Below are positions 12,401 to 24,800 of a DNA stretch of 64,000 nucleotides, piece after piece. The DNA is from Rostratula benghalensis. Lineage: Eukaryota > Chordata > Aves > Charadriiformes > Rostratulidae. Numbering within the stretch: the first letter of the stretch is position 1; each line of letters begins with the position of its first letter. Where the stretch lies: positions 1,541,362 to 1,605,361 of the forward strand of contig VXAI01000191.1 in assembly GCA_013399305.1 (NCBI GenBank). Direction: 5' to 3'. Position numbers and translations under genes: made by a program. The notes below the pieces were generated by a model. It saw only the letters and a program-made list of their open reading frames with translations. It did not search any database and was not told where the DNA came from.

Positions 12401-15400
12401 ACTGGGCTTGCACTCTCTGTCCCTCAAGACAAGCAGGCTGATATCCAGGTCTGAAATGCCTACAAATTTTACTGCAGTAATAACCACAGTGCCATTGGGC
12501 AGGCACTCTGAAAGAGAAAATACAGTTTTCCATACAAATCAGGACTCAAGTTCCTTTAGCACAACAAAGAGGTTTTGCGTGGATTTACTAACAAGTGCTC
12601 TGGCAGCTCATGAAGACTAAATTTTGAGCCAAGATGCTCTTCAGTACTAACACATGATTTTCTTCATGTTTACTCCAAATAGAATGTGCGCTGCATGGGT
12701 GAAGTCTGTGATTTCACTCACCTTCTTCATCCCAACAAGTCTCACTCCTCCCAAAGGGATTTTTCTAGCCAAGACATGAAATAGATTCAATCCAAATGAG
12801 TAGCTTTAGAATGACTAATTTATAAGATGGTCCTCCCTATCCCTAATTCCCTCCCTTAAAAAAACCCCAAAGCAACTCAAACAAAACCTCAACCCACTCA
12901 GAACAGAAATCCCAAACCAATCCCAAAATCCCTTTAAGAGCTTCATGCTTTTGGAGGTGTGAGGGGAAGTAGTTTCCCACCTCCTTCACAGTCTCCTGCA
13001 TTAGACAGGATAATCATTCCAATATGTAATTTGACTTGCCTTGTAGCATATTACTTCATAGCAAACCTGACAGGCAGACAGGATATCACAGAACTATAAA
13101 CTCTACAAACATTTCTGACTACATGGGTTTGTCTGACTTAATTATGCAATATAAAGTGCATTAAGAGCCAATCCCCCAACACGTTATTACTTATTAGCTC
13201 TGAAGGTGAAAATCTGCAGGAAACTGAGAAGTCTGTCCTATTAGCAAAGGTGATGTCATCCTTCAAGGTTAGGTGGAGTGAAGCCTTTATTCCAGAGGTA
13301 TGAAAATCCTAGAGATGACATTCACAGATTAAACAAGAGAATAAAGACACACTGTTCAACTAAAGTATGCAAAACCCAAGAGGGCAAGTTATAACAAATC
13401 AAAGGTAATGATGCCTGATCAAAGTAAAAATTCACAGTAGAGATTTTTTTTTAAATCTAGAAGCCAACACAATGAGCTTTTTCAGTCATTTTGCAATAGA
13501 GTGCAATACAAAGTACACTGCATGTACAACTGCCATTAAAGATAACTCAACCATAAAGTACTTGCAGAACATTTTTCTTGACTACTTCAATGAATATTAA
13601 CCAAGGAAGTCTTCTTCCAAGGACAAAAAAATATCTGTTGAAGCCTATCTCAAAGGTAAACTTCATTTTATAACCTTCAAGGATATAGTGTATCATGTTC
13701 ATATTTCATAGCTAGAACATGCCTTTATAATCCCTACATGCTGGCATCCTTACCTCATAGTTCACATGGGAAGAAAGGAAAGGGACAGAGACTGCCAAGT
13801 GACTGCCATTGTCCCTCAGGCCGTAGCTGTACTTTTGTGCAGCCTCTGGGGTCAGGTGCCAGTCTGAGATGAAGGGTAGCCAGTTCTGGTCCACATTCCC
13901 ATGAGTGATAATGAGATGAAGGTTCCTCCCATCACAATACCCTCTTGCTCTGGGCAGTACTGCAATAGTCAAGAATCAGCCAGCACGTTAGCCAGCCATA
14001 TTAAACTCTGATGATATCTAGGACTGACAGCATCCCTGGCTGAAGTAAGCCCAGTTAGCAGCTGAGTTCACAGCCAGGGTAGTCACAGCCACACCAGTGC
14101 AGTTTTGCTCAAATTCCATGAGTTTACCTGCATCTTTAGCAGTGGATGTTGTTGTGACCGGGACAGAGAAGGTCTCACTTGTTGGATGGATCATAAACAC
14201 AAGTGTGACATTCAGGATGTGTGCTCTCATGTCCGCTCTCAGGTACTAGGAAAATAATATTTAGAAAAAAAAATTAAAAAAACCCCCAAAATTGAGTGAC
14301 ATCATAATTTCTACACCATGGCATGCTGCAGTGTCTTAATACACACCTCTTTCTTGATGCTTGGTGAATCAAATGGGACTTGTATTACATAGGCTTTACT
14401 TCCATTAGCATATCTGATCTCATATATCAGATATCCATGTTGAACAGCCTCAGGTACAGCAACGGTTACTCCCTCAATGGTTAAGTTCACGAGCTCCACA
14501 TCTGGGAGGAACATTCCCACTGTCACATTCATTAGCCTTGCATTCAAATTTGAGTCTGAAAGGAACACAGTAATATTAAGCTCTTCTTGGTAAGCTGTAT
14601 TTTCAGTATATTCCATGTTAGGCTACTTACTGTTGGTTATAGCCAGTTCTACTTGTTCAAATGGTGTTTCTATTTCCTTGATGATAGTGTGTTTGGTTAA
14701 CCCCCATTTGGTATCTTCCCACTGATGTTCCAAGAACAGGTTGATGGTGTATTTTGCTCCATGCTGTCCACTGCTCACAGAAGTCTAGAATTTCAAATCA
14801 ACACCCTTCAGTATAATATTTTTACACAGAAGTTCTATTGTAGCATTTCAAGGTACAGTTAGGACTACGGCTCCAGAAAATTGTCCTTCTCAGCTTTGTG
14901 GCCCTGCATTTATACTGAGAAAGAATTCCACAGAAAATACACTACCTGTGAGGAATAAGGAACTCTTAAATGGCACTTGCTGTACCACCACTATGGAGGT
15001 TGCCTAGGAGTTTAGAATATCTCAAAAGTAAATCTCCTGAAATTTGTCCCCCATTTCCAAGTTTCAAAGTAGCAGGGGACTACTTCACCAGTGAAAGGGC
15101 TCCTCCTGCAGCTTCCTTTGAAGTTCAATTGTTACATTTCCCCAAGACTCAGTTCATTCTAAGGAATTAATTTTAGATATATAGCTTCAGCCCAACCCAA
15201 TATTCTATGGTCTAGTGGACAAATGGGTTGTTCTCACTCTCATAAATGGACAACAGAACCCATGCATGCTTTACAATCCAGTTAGGACTAAAATGCAAAA
15301 GCTCTGTGCTAACCTGAGGAAGGAGGCAAATCAATAGTTCTGTATAGGAATCTCTCCTTTTTGTGCTTCTAAGAAAATAAATTCTACACAAAAGGGCTTA

Positions 15401-18400
15401 CAAGGGCTATCTTTGGTCAAGGCTTTTGGGATTTTTAATATATTATTTCTACCCCTTCAACCCACCCTTCATTTGGGAGGAAACATGAATTATTCCTCTC
15501 CAGGAAAGGAAAAGAAAAAAAGATCAAACAAAAACCTAAACAAACAAAAAAACTCCAACCAACCAAAGTCTGTTCCTTAACAGACATGACATAAGTCACT
15601 AACCTTGTAATAGCCACCTTCTGCACCTATTGGTACCTTCATTGTAATTGCATTTAAGTCATTTGATAATACATATTTCCTGGAAGCCATTTCTTTGGCA
15701 GAGAGTTTGTGCAGATCCACACCAGCTTCAACAAGTACATCCTTAAAGCTAGTTGCTCCAGCAGAGAGCAGTTGAATATATTTTGGAACAGTCCAGATGA
15801 TTGTTTTGTTAGTGTAGTCCACACCATCTTAGGGAAAAAGATATGAAAGCTGTCAGCTCATTACTCTAGTTGTAAATCAGTCCCTGTACATTTAAGCATT
15901 GGAGTAAGGTACCCCATTTCTCACCGACAGGACATGCCATAGCAGTATCCACCATCAGGATCATCCATCGCTCTTTGTAAAAGGTACTTGATCTTACTGC
16001 AGAATAGGTAATTCCTTGATCCTGTAGGAAGAGGTCTGGTTAGACCTACCCATCCTGACAGCTTACTGGGCCAGAAAGAGCATACCAACCTCAACCAGCT
16101 GAATTTGCTCAGCAGTGTATGGTATTCGCAGCAGAACCCTGGTGTCTGTTGTGTTGAGTCCGTAGCCCGCGCTCCAAGCATCACTCACAAGAAAAGCCTT
16201 TTTTTCTTCTGGGTGATGAAACACAATTTGCCATATTGATGCTTCCTCTGTTTCTGCCTACCCAGAGAAATTAACATTTTTAACACTCTGTTCCAATTAA
16301 CTTCTTATTTACTACATTGAATGATTTATTGAACTGCCCAGCAGTTTTGTTGCCTTATTCTGAATAGTGCTAGTGAGATACTACTCAAGTCTTCTCCTTC
16401 TCAGTCTCTCACATACAGAAAGCCTTCCATATGAAGAACATGGGAGATTAATTGCAGTGCTGCATCGCAAATACAGGGTCCAAGAAGAAAAAAAAAACCC
16501 AAAACCTCAGTACAGAAGTTTCCCCCTTCCTACTTTAAATGCTTTTTGAAATGTTGTTTTGTCCTGTGCAGACAGAATAAAAGGGCCAGAAGTGACAGAA
16601 TAGACAGACATTTGGCCAGAAGCAGCACAAGCCTTTAACTGGGATGAAAACCTGTACTTTTACCTCTGGAAAGGCAGAAGTCCAGTCCTCAGGCTCATCT
16701 TGAATGAAGTCTTTTACAGTCTGTGGAACCTCCTTCCTGACAGAAACCTGAAGGGAAAAAGACTCTGTAAGGGGTCTGCTGGTGGCATTTGTTTACTTAT
16801 CTCCAACGTCCTTTTTCAATACTTTCAGATCAGATTGAGAAAGGAGACTAGCATTTTCTAAAGAGAAAGTTTAAAAAAGGCATAAAAAGTCATCATGGAT
16901 GGTACATTACCTATAGTCCTCTTGATCTCAGGTTGATTTAATTTTATTCTTAGCATTCCCATTTCTACATCTAGTTAAAGCCCATATCCTCTTCAAAGTG
17001 GTGTCCTTCCCACCCACCCTCTTCCCTCCAGAAAAATTCAGACAGTGTACTTTTCTGTTACCATCTCAAATAAGATTTGTTGAGGCAACATTCAGCAAGT
17101 TCAATCCATTTGCTCAACCTTTTGAATACTATTTCACTACTTTGCTGGCTACTTATGCTGGCTAGTGGGCAGTATAAGCATAGTATAAATGTACTGCTAC
17201 ACTCAAGGTACACACTGTGAATTCACCAGTGAGCTGTTCCCGGTGGGGCACTCAGAGTCTGTTTCTAATGCACATTGCTAGCACCTAAAGAGTTTCCAAA
17301 GAGAACATCTTTGAGCGTTTATCTTCTTGCCTTAAATACCTTCCCATTTGTACTTCCAGTACCTACCTCCATGTAGTTACTTTCACACACTAATTCTCTT
17401 GCAGTCCATGGGACATAACGGCAACTTGTACTTTTCAGATGAGTTGCAGCATTTTTCATATCAGGAGTATGTGATGCTTTGATTTGTATAGTTACTGTGA
17501 ACACATCCTCCTGCATGGACACAGGGAATACTTGCTTGTTAGACACCACATACCCTTGTGAATGAAAAGTAACTTATAAAATCCATTCATCAGCCTCGGC
17601 ACAGAAAAGCAACTCCACACTGCAGCGTTATTTGTTTTCTACTTGATTAACTACATAGGTGACATGTTTCTAGTACATAGCAACATAAATAGTTTGGGGG
17701 GAGCTTCAGCCTTTCACATAGCCCTAGAGCTGGACAAAAAAGAATAATAAACACAGCTCAGCTTGTCTTTTCTGACATAGTAGCAGTGAGCAAGTAACAT
17801 GAGCAGCCAAAGCTTTTGAGCTTTTATCCCTGTGTATCTCAGACACTAAGTACTACAGCAGCCAGACAGAATTCCCTACTCTTATCCAAGAGAAACCAGT
17901 TACCCTTCAAGGGCACATGTGCAATACGCTTCTTCATGTGTTCATCTGTGCTTTCCTGCAGGACATTCAGATGGCAAGACCATGATATGTTTTCAGATGC
18001 CTGGATACATTTGAGAAGAATCAAATAATTTTTTGCTAATAGATGTTCAAGACATTGTGACACCTCAGTTAATACCTATCAATAATTAGATAATCTTTTG
18101 GTAATGTGGTATGCTCATTTACAACAGCATTACAGTCAAAACATCTGCAATAGACTTACCTCTAGGTGAGAATGGCAGCTTAGTGCAGAAGCACGAAACT
18201 CAATGCTACTCCAATTGCTGTAAGTTATTGTATAGCCACACTGTGATGCCATGACCTCATCTAGCTCCCAGGCTATGCCAGATTGATCTATGAGCAATTA
18301 GTGGAGAGCAGCGTTAATGAATATAAATCCTGCTCTGCAGGCTCCCTGAGCAACCTGCCCCTTCCCCAGGGTTCTGCTGACCCTGCTCCCATACAGCCCA

Positions 18401-20172
18401 GATGTGTGCCCTGGGCTCAGACATAAGAGAACTGCTAAGTGGTGAAAAAGAGCTGTAACAAAGCATGTAGAAAGGTAAGACTACAGACAGATGGGAACAG
18501 GGAAAATTAAGAGCTTAAGGACTAAAGAGGGAATAAACATTTCAAACATGTAAAGATATTATATCCTGAAGGGACAAAAACCCCAGTAAGTGCAGCACAG
18601 TCAGTTATGTCATCAGTGTCTTCAGGACTGACAGATGATGACAGCATAGCTACATCAGGAGTCTGGTCTGTGGCTGGCACATGTTTCTGATGCCTGCCTG
18701 GCCAGAGTGCCTTCAAGGGTCTAACAAGGATGGCAAGCATGCTAAAGTTTACCTTGGATTTTTCTAGGCTACAAAAGTGTCTTTAGGGGGTCTTTAAAAA
18801 AAAAAGAAAAAGAAATCTATCTTTAAAAGTAATTACGTCATACTTTCAGGCTGTACATATCCCAATTGCAAAGTGTCATATATGGATAGAAACAACTGAA
18901 CAACAAAAATAAACTTGTGTAAAAACCCCCACAATGTAACATTCTAGACAGATGGATGTTATGGACTATGTCTAGTTAGCCAGCTAACTAGCATAGAGAA
19001 TAGTTCAAGGATGAATTCACATTTTATGTGTATGAACATACAACATCAACACCTGTTGATGTTTATAGTCCAAAAGCTCTCTCTTTTTCACCTTCAGGGC
19101 ACTCTGTGGTGCTTTTCACTCAAATGCACCACTTGCTGATTGCTGAGCTCACAGCCAGAGGGGGCAGAATATTTTCCTTCACTTCATTAAGAATTTATGT
19201 ACCTCCACCACATCCCTTAGCCATAAGCAAAGAAAGTGGAGAGTCACTAGTGCAAAATCAGTAATGTAGTGCCAGCTTCAGCTATTGAATTGTCCAAACA
19301 TTATGTGCTGTTACTGGGAAACATTTTTACCAGGAGAAAAATGCACCAGCATTAACGTACCTAGAAACTGCCACATGCATTTTAATTTGAGTCTAAAGTC
19401 AGCCATGATTAGACTTGATATTGCCAAGTTATCACTCTACAAGGCTATAGTATAGGTTATACAGAAATCAAGGTAGCATTTGGCTGTTACTTACAATGAG
19501 GTGTAACCTACTAAGCTTTGTGATCTTAGTATAGTTCAGGGAATTCTAGTATAAAAAGGATCCCAGAGAGCTGTAAGCATTTCACCACGTGTTATTCCCT
19601 CTCCAAGTTCTTCTATATCAACTTACCAACAACAGCAAAAGATAAGTATTTGTCCACAAAGTATTCTGTGCTCAGCGTTACACGCAGAAGGTTCCCCAAG
19701 CACTCCAAACTCATGGGTCCTGTGTTGAATGCATTGAAAGGTGGGGGGATTAAAAGTAACACACAAAGAGAAGAAATCTGTTACCTTCCAGACTGGTTTA
19801 TGACATCAGTGTAGCAACAGTCACATTCTTATGTAGAAGTAGCTTACAGCAGCATTACCTGGTCTCCCTTGGGCCCATATTTCAGGGATTAATATCCCTA
19901 TTAACAACAACCTGTAAGAAAAGACAAGGATTATCAGCAGCTTTAGCTTGCCAGCAAATTTCTGTGCTCAGTTCTGATCTGGATATTAAACTAGTCTTAA
20001 ATTCAGAGTTACAAGTCTAGACTTAGAAATTACAAAATGGGATTTCTTTAGTCACCACTAGAACGCAGGGAAGACAAATCAGAAAAGTTAATATATTTAA
20101 TGCCTTCAGTAAGACCGTTTCTAGTTAGCAGCTACCATGAAGCTCTCACCTCTCCACCATACCCAGCTCCAT
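9419..20172 (-). CDS. ZPAX: Zona pellucida egg-coat glycoprotein, ZPAX-like, 20 coding exons
   Basis: Secreted structural glycoprotein of the oocyte envelope. Coding exons read on the minus strand are 20172-20150, 19911-19859, 19719-19627, 18287-18160, 17510-17367, 16747-16664, 16257-16090, 16021-15925, 15827-15604, 14784-14631, 14555-14347, 14245-14128, 13959-13754, 12505-12338, 11571-11498, 11419-11292, 10852-10663, 10245-10104, 9830-9734 and 9438-9419. They sum to 2520 nt (839 aa plus stop); every junction is AG/GT and in phase. The N-terminus is a signal peptide (R8, then LLLIGILI at 9-16, likely cut near A21-Q22). A long N-terminal region of ZP-N-like type follows (motif MVDTAMACPV near 254-263), then a ZP module at 568-826. 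About ten N-glycosylation sequons are visible (N81, N210, N270, N399, N413, N440, N471, N549, N571, N625). ZPAX is assigned from family resemblance, two-part architecture and proximity to KCNS3; a ZP2-class paralogue is the main alternative. Introns longer than 300 bp show no other gene. Confidence 0.85.
9734..12505 (-). other. ZPAX: ZP module of the egg-coat gene (exons 14-19)
   Basis: These six exons encode the polymerisation module. Exons 14-16 give ZP-N with the expected four cysteines (C568, C599, C618, C653). Exons 17-19 give ZP-C with six cysteines (C734, C755, C806, C811, C822, C826). Ten cysteines is the pattern of the ZP1/ZP2/ZP4-type module rather than the ZP3 type. Recognisable family landmarks are CLPNGT at the ZP-N start, LKFACSY at 649-655, NDCWAT at 732-737, GCANSE at 754-759 and YFHCSVVIC at 803-811. 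The ten-cysteine rule is family knowledge; the residues are read directly from the spliced frame. Confidence 0.85.
11185..11278 (+). mobile_element. Diverged CR1 3' fragment in a ZPAX intron
   Basis: The segment gagcagggagattggacaat followed by ggtcccttcccacctcagtc matches the last part of a CR1 3' end. It lies in the intron between exons 16 and 17, antisense to the gene, ending just past the exon 16 donor. Confidence 0.55.
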
Positions 20173-20177
20173 TGTAC

Positions 20178-20378
20178 AGCTGCTCAGCCTCTGCCTGTGG
20201 TGCTTTTCCCCCCCCTGTATAATCACACATAAGCCAAAATCTCCTTTGCATAGAAATCAAAACACTTCTAGCTCCTCAGAATCTGGGATGAAATAGAAAG
20301 GCTGCCACTTTATACTGATGAAACTTGTTTTCAGCTGTTTACCCTCTTAACTATGAGCCTATAATTCTTGTCACCTGT
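20178..20378 (-). promoter_or_regulatory. Candidate oocyte promoter of the ZPAX-like gene
   Basis: Reading on the minus strand toward the start codon, a CACCTG/CAGGTG E-box lies at 20372-20377, a CAGCTG E-box at 20332-20337 and a TATAAAG box at 20314-20308, about 135 bp upstream of the ATG at 20172. Initiation would be expected near 20280. ZP genes in vertebrates are typically driven by the oocyte bHLH factor FIGLA through an E-box upstream of a TATA box, so the arrangement fits. The motifs are short; factor identity is inferred. Confidence 0.5.
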
Positions 20379-20621
20379 TCATTTATTTTACTGATTAAAT
20401 TTGCTCCTGCCGAGGTGTCCTCATTTTGATGTCTGCCAGCTCCTATCAGGTAGTCAGGGGGCAGTAGGATGTCCAGTGCTGTTCTGGTAAAGCATGTGGG
20501 AATTTGTTGTTTCAGACTTCTCTTCCCCTTGTCTCCTCTGTGGAGTATTTTGTATGGCCTTCCCCAGACAGCTGAAATCTGCCAGAGGTGTAAACTACAG
20601 CTCTAAGGCAGTTAGCATAAC

Positions 20622-20647
20622 AAAAAAAAAAAAAAAAAAAAAAAAAA
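20622..20647. repeat. Poly(A) run
   Basis: 26 consecutive A residues upstream of the ZPAX-like gene, without an obvious LINE or SINE body in front. Confidence 0.95.
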
Positions 20648-21439
20648 GGAACTGTTGAACTTTAAGATAAGTGGTCAAAACTAACATTATAAGCAAACCT
20701 AGCTGAAGACTGATGGATTATCAAAAACAAGATGAAGAACTGGCTGGATGACCTGAGGGACATCTAGACCAGAAATTATCCCCCCGTTTTAAGAAAATGT
20801 ACCCCAAGACTGTGGAGGAGTGTATCTAGCCACTAACAGGTTGGAGAACAGGACCCTGCTTTTGCTGTATGCTGAAGGCAGAGAAGTTACACCTGTGGCC
20901 TTGGATGTGGATCAATGATGGTTTCCCACTGTCATCAGAGTGGGTGTGCTCTGGTCACTGTGGGTGATGTGTGGAAGTGTGATGACCCTGGGGCTGACGG
21001 TGAGAAGGTGGCCAGGTCACTTACTGCGCAAAGGGGTTGGTGAGGTGTCTTTTCACATTTTCTGTAAGTGTTTGTGTACAGTTACAGCAATATCAGCCGC
21101 ATAAACAATAAGTGCTACGATGTTGTTTCATGTGAAAAAGGGTGCTGGAATTCAGTATTCCTTGTTTTGGTCATCATTCAGTTCAGCTGTCAGTCATTCT
21201 CCTCTTTCATGACTAAAACATTACTTTGATTTCCCCAGTTTCTTTGCATGCCGGTGGATTTTCTAGCGACAGGACATAAGGAATGTTGTGCATGTCAGCA
21301 CATGTCACTCTCCTGTCTGAAACACCTTTACCAAGAGGTAAGCTTGGCAGTGTTTCCTAATCAGCAGTAAGAATTGTTTGCATCCCTCTCTCTCTCTGTA
21401 TATATATATTTCATATCTAGATTAACCTTATATTAGGGA

Positions 21440-21690
21440 TTCTTTTGCCTTAGGCTTATACCTGCAACGTTTGGATTTTGCTCCTTGCTTTACCCGTGTG
21501 GAGGCTGCAGCAGCAGCAGAGCCGGAGGATTTATTTGTAATTAAGAGCCATCTCCTCCAGAGGGAGCCTGAGATTTTCTTACCGGGCTGCGCAGCACGGT
21601 CCCTCCGGCCCGCGGCTCCTCCGCTCACCCTCCGCAGCCTCGGGCGGGCAGAGCTGGTGCTCAAACCTAGCAAAGCTCACGGGGTCCTTT
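21440..21690. promoter_or_regulatory. CpG-rich patch upstream of the ZPAX-like gene
   Basis: A short stretch rich in CCG/CGG (densest at 21580-21660) in AT-rich surroundings, about 1.3 kb upstream of the ZPAX-like start. It could be a small CpG island or a distal promoter. The overlapping open frames on both strands (81 and 92 codons) look compositional. Confidence 0.35.
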
Positions 21691-21776
21691 TAGACAGACA
21701 CATGTCTTTATGCACGGCTAACCCAACTGCACCACTCCCAAGCCTTTAAGATTATAAAAAAAATTAACTGAACGTA

Positions 21777-21802
21777 AAAAACAAACAAACAAACAAACAA
21801 AA
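21777..21802. repeat. (AAAC)n microsatellite
   Basis: About six AAAC units. Confidence 0.9.
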
Positions 21803-24800
21803 CCCCCAAACCCTGAAGTTTGCTGTGCTCCAAGATGTTGGATTTTTAACCCAGAAACAAGTTTTATCCCCCCAAGTGGTTTGTGTTGCTGTAAATCCCC
21901 TGTCTGAGAAATTTTTAACTCTACATGGAGTTTCCTGAGAAGCCCGATCCACCAAGGGTACTTTATAAATAATGGATTATGATAATAAATAAAATCATGA
22001 TCAGTCAGTCACGGCTTAAATTTTGGATAGCACATCCCTGTTTGTTATTGTTGGAGTGGAGACCATTTGAATTATGGCTTTATTTCACTGTGCAGTGTGT
22101 TTTTACAATATTACAAAATGGTTATTATGCTTTTCCAGAACTTGATTTTAGGTGCCATCGGGGAAGTGCCTGAGATTTCCTCTAGCTTGCATGAAGCCCA
22201 CCTGATGCTTAAAGCAGATCTGCACTGTTGGCCAGCTCATCATATCAATTGTATGGTAAATGTCAAGGTTGCTCATACTTTTCCACCCCAAACAGATCCT
22301 AGCCATGTTTCCATTAATCCTCCAACCTGCCCATACTCATGTGCAGGCTGAGATTTTGGGGCACAGTGTCATCCTGGAGATATCTTAGTCACTTCCTGCA
22401 GCTTAAACAGGATCACGATGACCAGCAACCATATACTGGAATGGGAGGAGAATTGCAGTAGTCCTGCTCCAACTCAGCCTTATCCCAGTGGTACTGAAAG
22501 AATTGCACATATAGTTTACCCACACAGTCACTGTTTTGTTTGTCTCCATTTTTTTCTCTTTTTACCAATCAGCTGTAGATTAATGTCTAGGCATATCAAT
22601 GTTTCAGGGTTGTTGTGGGGTTTTTTTATTTTAATTTTTTTTTAGTATGTGACACATGTTGTCTTGGACCATAATTATGATTCTAGGCAATACGATAACC
22701 CAAATATTTGTATCCAGTCAAACCTCTATTAACATCTGATAACTAAAAAGCAAGAAGTCTTGTCTGTCACGATTTTAATTTCTAAAGAATACCAAAATAC
22801 AAAACCCTATGGCCAAAATGTCCAAGATAACAAACAAAATTTTCCTTCTGTGCCTTTCAGTCAGTATCCGGGCAAGAGGAAGAAATTATGCAGTATTGTG
22901 CATACTTTTATGGCTAACTGCTATGTGGAACCATGTGCTGGTATGAGCATATCTGATGTCACTAGCCTTTCAACTGATAACTGGTATTTCTCTCACACCA
23001 AGCAGCGACTGGGCTTGTAGGGTCAGATCATCCCCTGCCATGACCCCTGGATGAAGGTAAAAAAGAGGTCTGTGCAATCTAATTAAGCGTACTTTGAAAG
23101 GTATTTTGATCGGTTGAAAAAACGCATGACAAATTTAAGACAAACCATAGTTCCTCTAGGATTAGGTAACAGATAATTCTATGCTAATAGGAGTAATAAA
23201 ACCAAGAGAGAGATTCTGCAGTCCCACCCTTATAAAGTGGTCCTTGTAAAATGTCCACAAGGAAAAGTATTACTCATTTTCTTCACAGGGCTGCAATTCA
23301 GAGTAATAGATATTCAATCAACTACTTTGTCTCTCTCTGTTTCTTCCTCCTCTCATGTATTTGTTCCTAGACAGTGTGTTTATGTGCTAGCCTAATTCAA
23401 GTATTTTCCATGTTAAAAAAAAAAAAAAAAGAGCGGACAGAAAAGACACAGTTTGTCTGTAAGTGATATCTGCAAGAGCAGACACATTAGATATAACGAG
23501 GCCATTAACTAAAACTCAGCAACTTATGCTGGACTGTCTCTGCTTCAAGATATGCCTCCTCTGGGGGTATAAATGATTTTCTAAATCACCACTGACTTGA
23601 TTTTCGGTTAGGCACAGTCCTGCTATGGGAATACAGTAGAGCTAAGATCCCCAGAGAGTCAGGAAACCATCTGTCTCAGAGTTATGGGTGGTTCTCTTTG
23701 GGCTCCTCCATATTCATGTACAGCAAGTATGATGATTATCAGCTGACAATTCACAGATTAAACCAGGAACCAGCATATTTAAAGGACAAATGTCCCTAGT
23801 TGAAGCTTTATAAGGCATGCTGTTAACCCTTTCTTCTCTGAATAGGGTACAGCAGGACATTTGAAACAAGCCTCCCCCAAGGATGTCGATCATGACCAGA
23901 TTAGTGAAGTGAATTGTGTTTTGCACACAGATGAAGCCATGCCTCCATCCCACCTTCTCTCTGCTCATGCTTTCTGTGTCATCTCCTTCAACATGGTAGT
24001 GTCAGAGAAGTGGGTGTCCTCCCCTGAACCAGGTTCATAACGTAAGTTATTTAGGAATTCTGTGCAGGATTTCCTGAAACTGAAAATGCCATTCTCAGTT
24101 TGTCTGTATCAATAAATCTCAGCCAAATTAAGTGAAAGAGTTACCCCAGGAAGAAATTTGGCCCTCCAAGTCCAGTTAGAATTTGAGAATAGGAATTTAT
24201 GTGTGGTGGAGAACAGGCTGTGGAAACGCCTGGAACCAAATGCAAAGCAATTTAGATTACTGTGATAGCACAAAAGCGCTTTGTGTAGACAATTTAAGAC
24301 ATCTGCCCATGGTCCAGACATCTGTGTGCAATGAATACCATTTTTGAGCTAGCTCTTTATTTATCATTCAGTGATGTCCATTAGTAATTGCTGCCCCTCT
24401 ACAACCCTGTCTTTGTCTATATGTAGTTATATATGGTTACTTGACAACCGTAATAAACGAGGAAAGAATTACTTGTTCTTAAATTGAAAATACAATCTGT
24501 GATCTAATTCTATTTCAAATATAGACAAACACATTTTAATCTTCCCTCCCATTCTCTCTCTCTGTCTGTATTTGAAGATGCTATTGCACATCTATATCCC
24601 TCAAAGTAATGGACACATAAACTAGCTCCTGTCATGCAGATGGGTCGCACAGACATAATCCTTTTGTATTTTTAGCTTATCTTCATTTTCAGTCCTCTAG
24701 CAATGCTGAGCGACCTGAAATGCTGAGGCCCTTTCTCGGGTGCTAGGCTTCTCTTCAGGTTTCCTTTCTTTGGCCACTTCCAATGCTGATTTGGATTCCT

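Noticed and set aside
15921..16184. 87-codon minus-strand frame over ZPAX exons 7-8
   Set aside because: It is the wrong frame; the phase-consistent exon 8 reading gives family-like sequence ending MVDTAMACPV.
17511..17560. Upstream start of ZPAX exon 5 at a cacaag acceptor
   Set aside because: It would break the reading phase with exon 4. The acceptor ending tccatgcag at 17511 is better and in phase.
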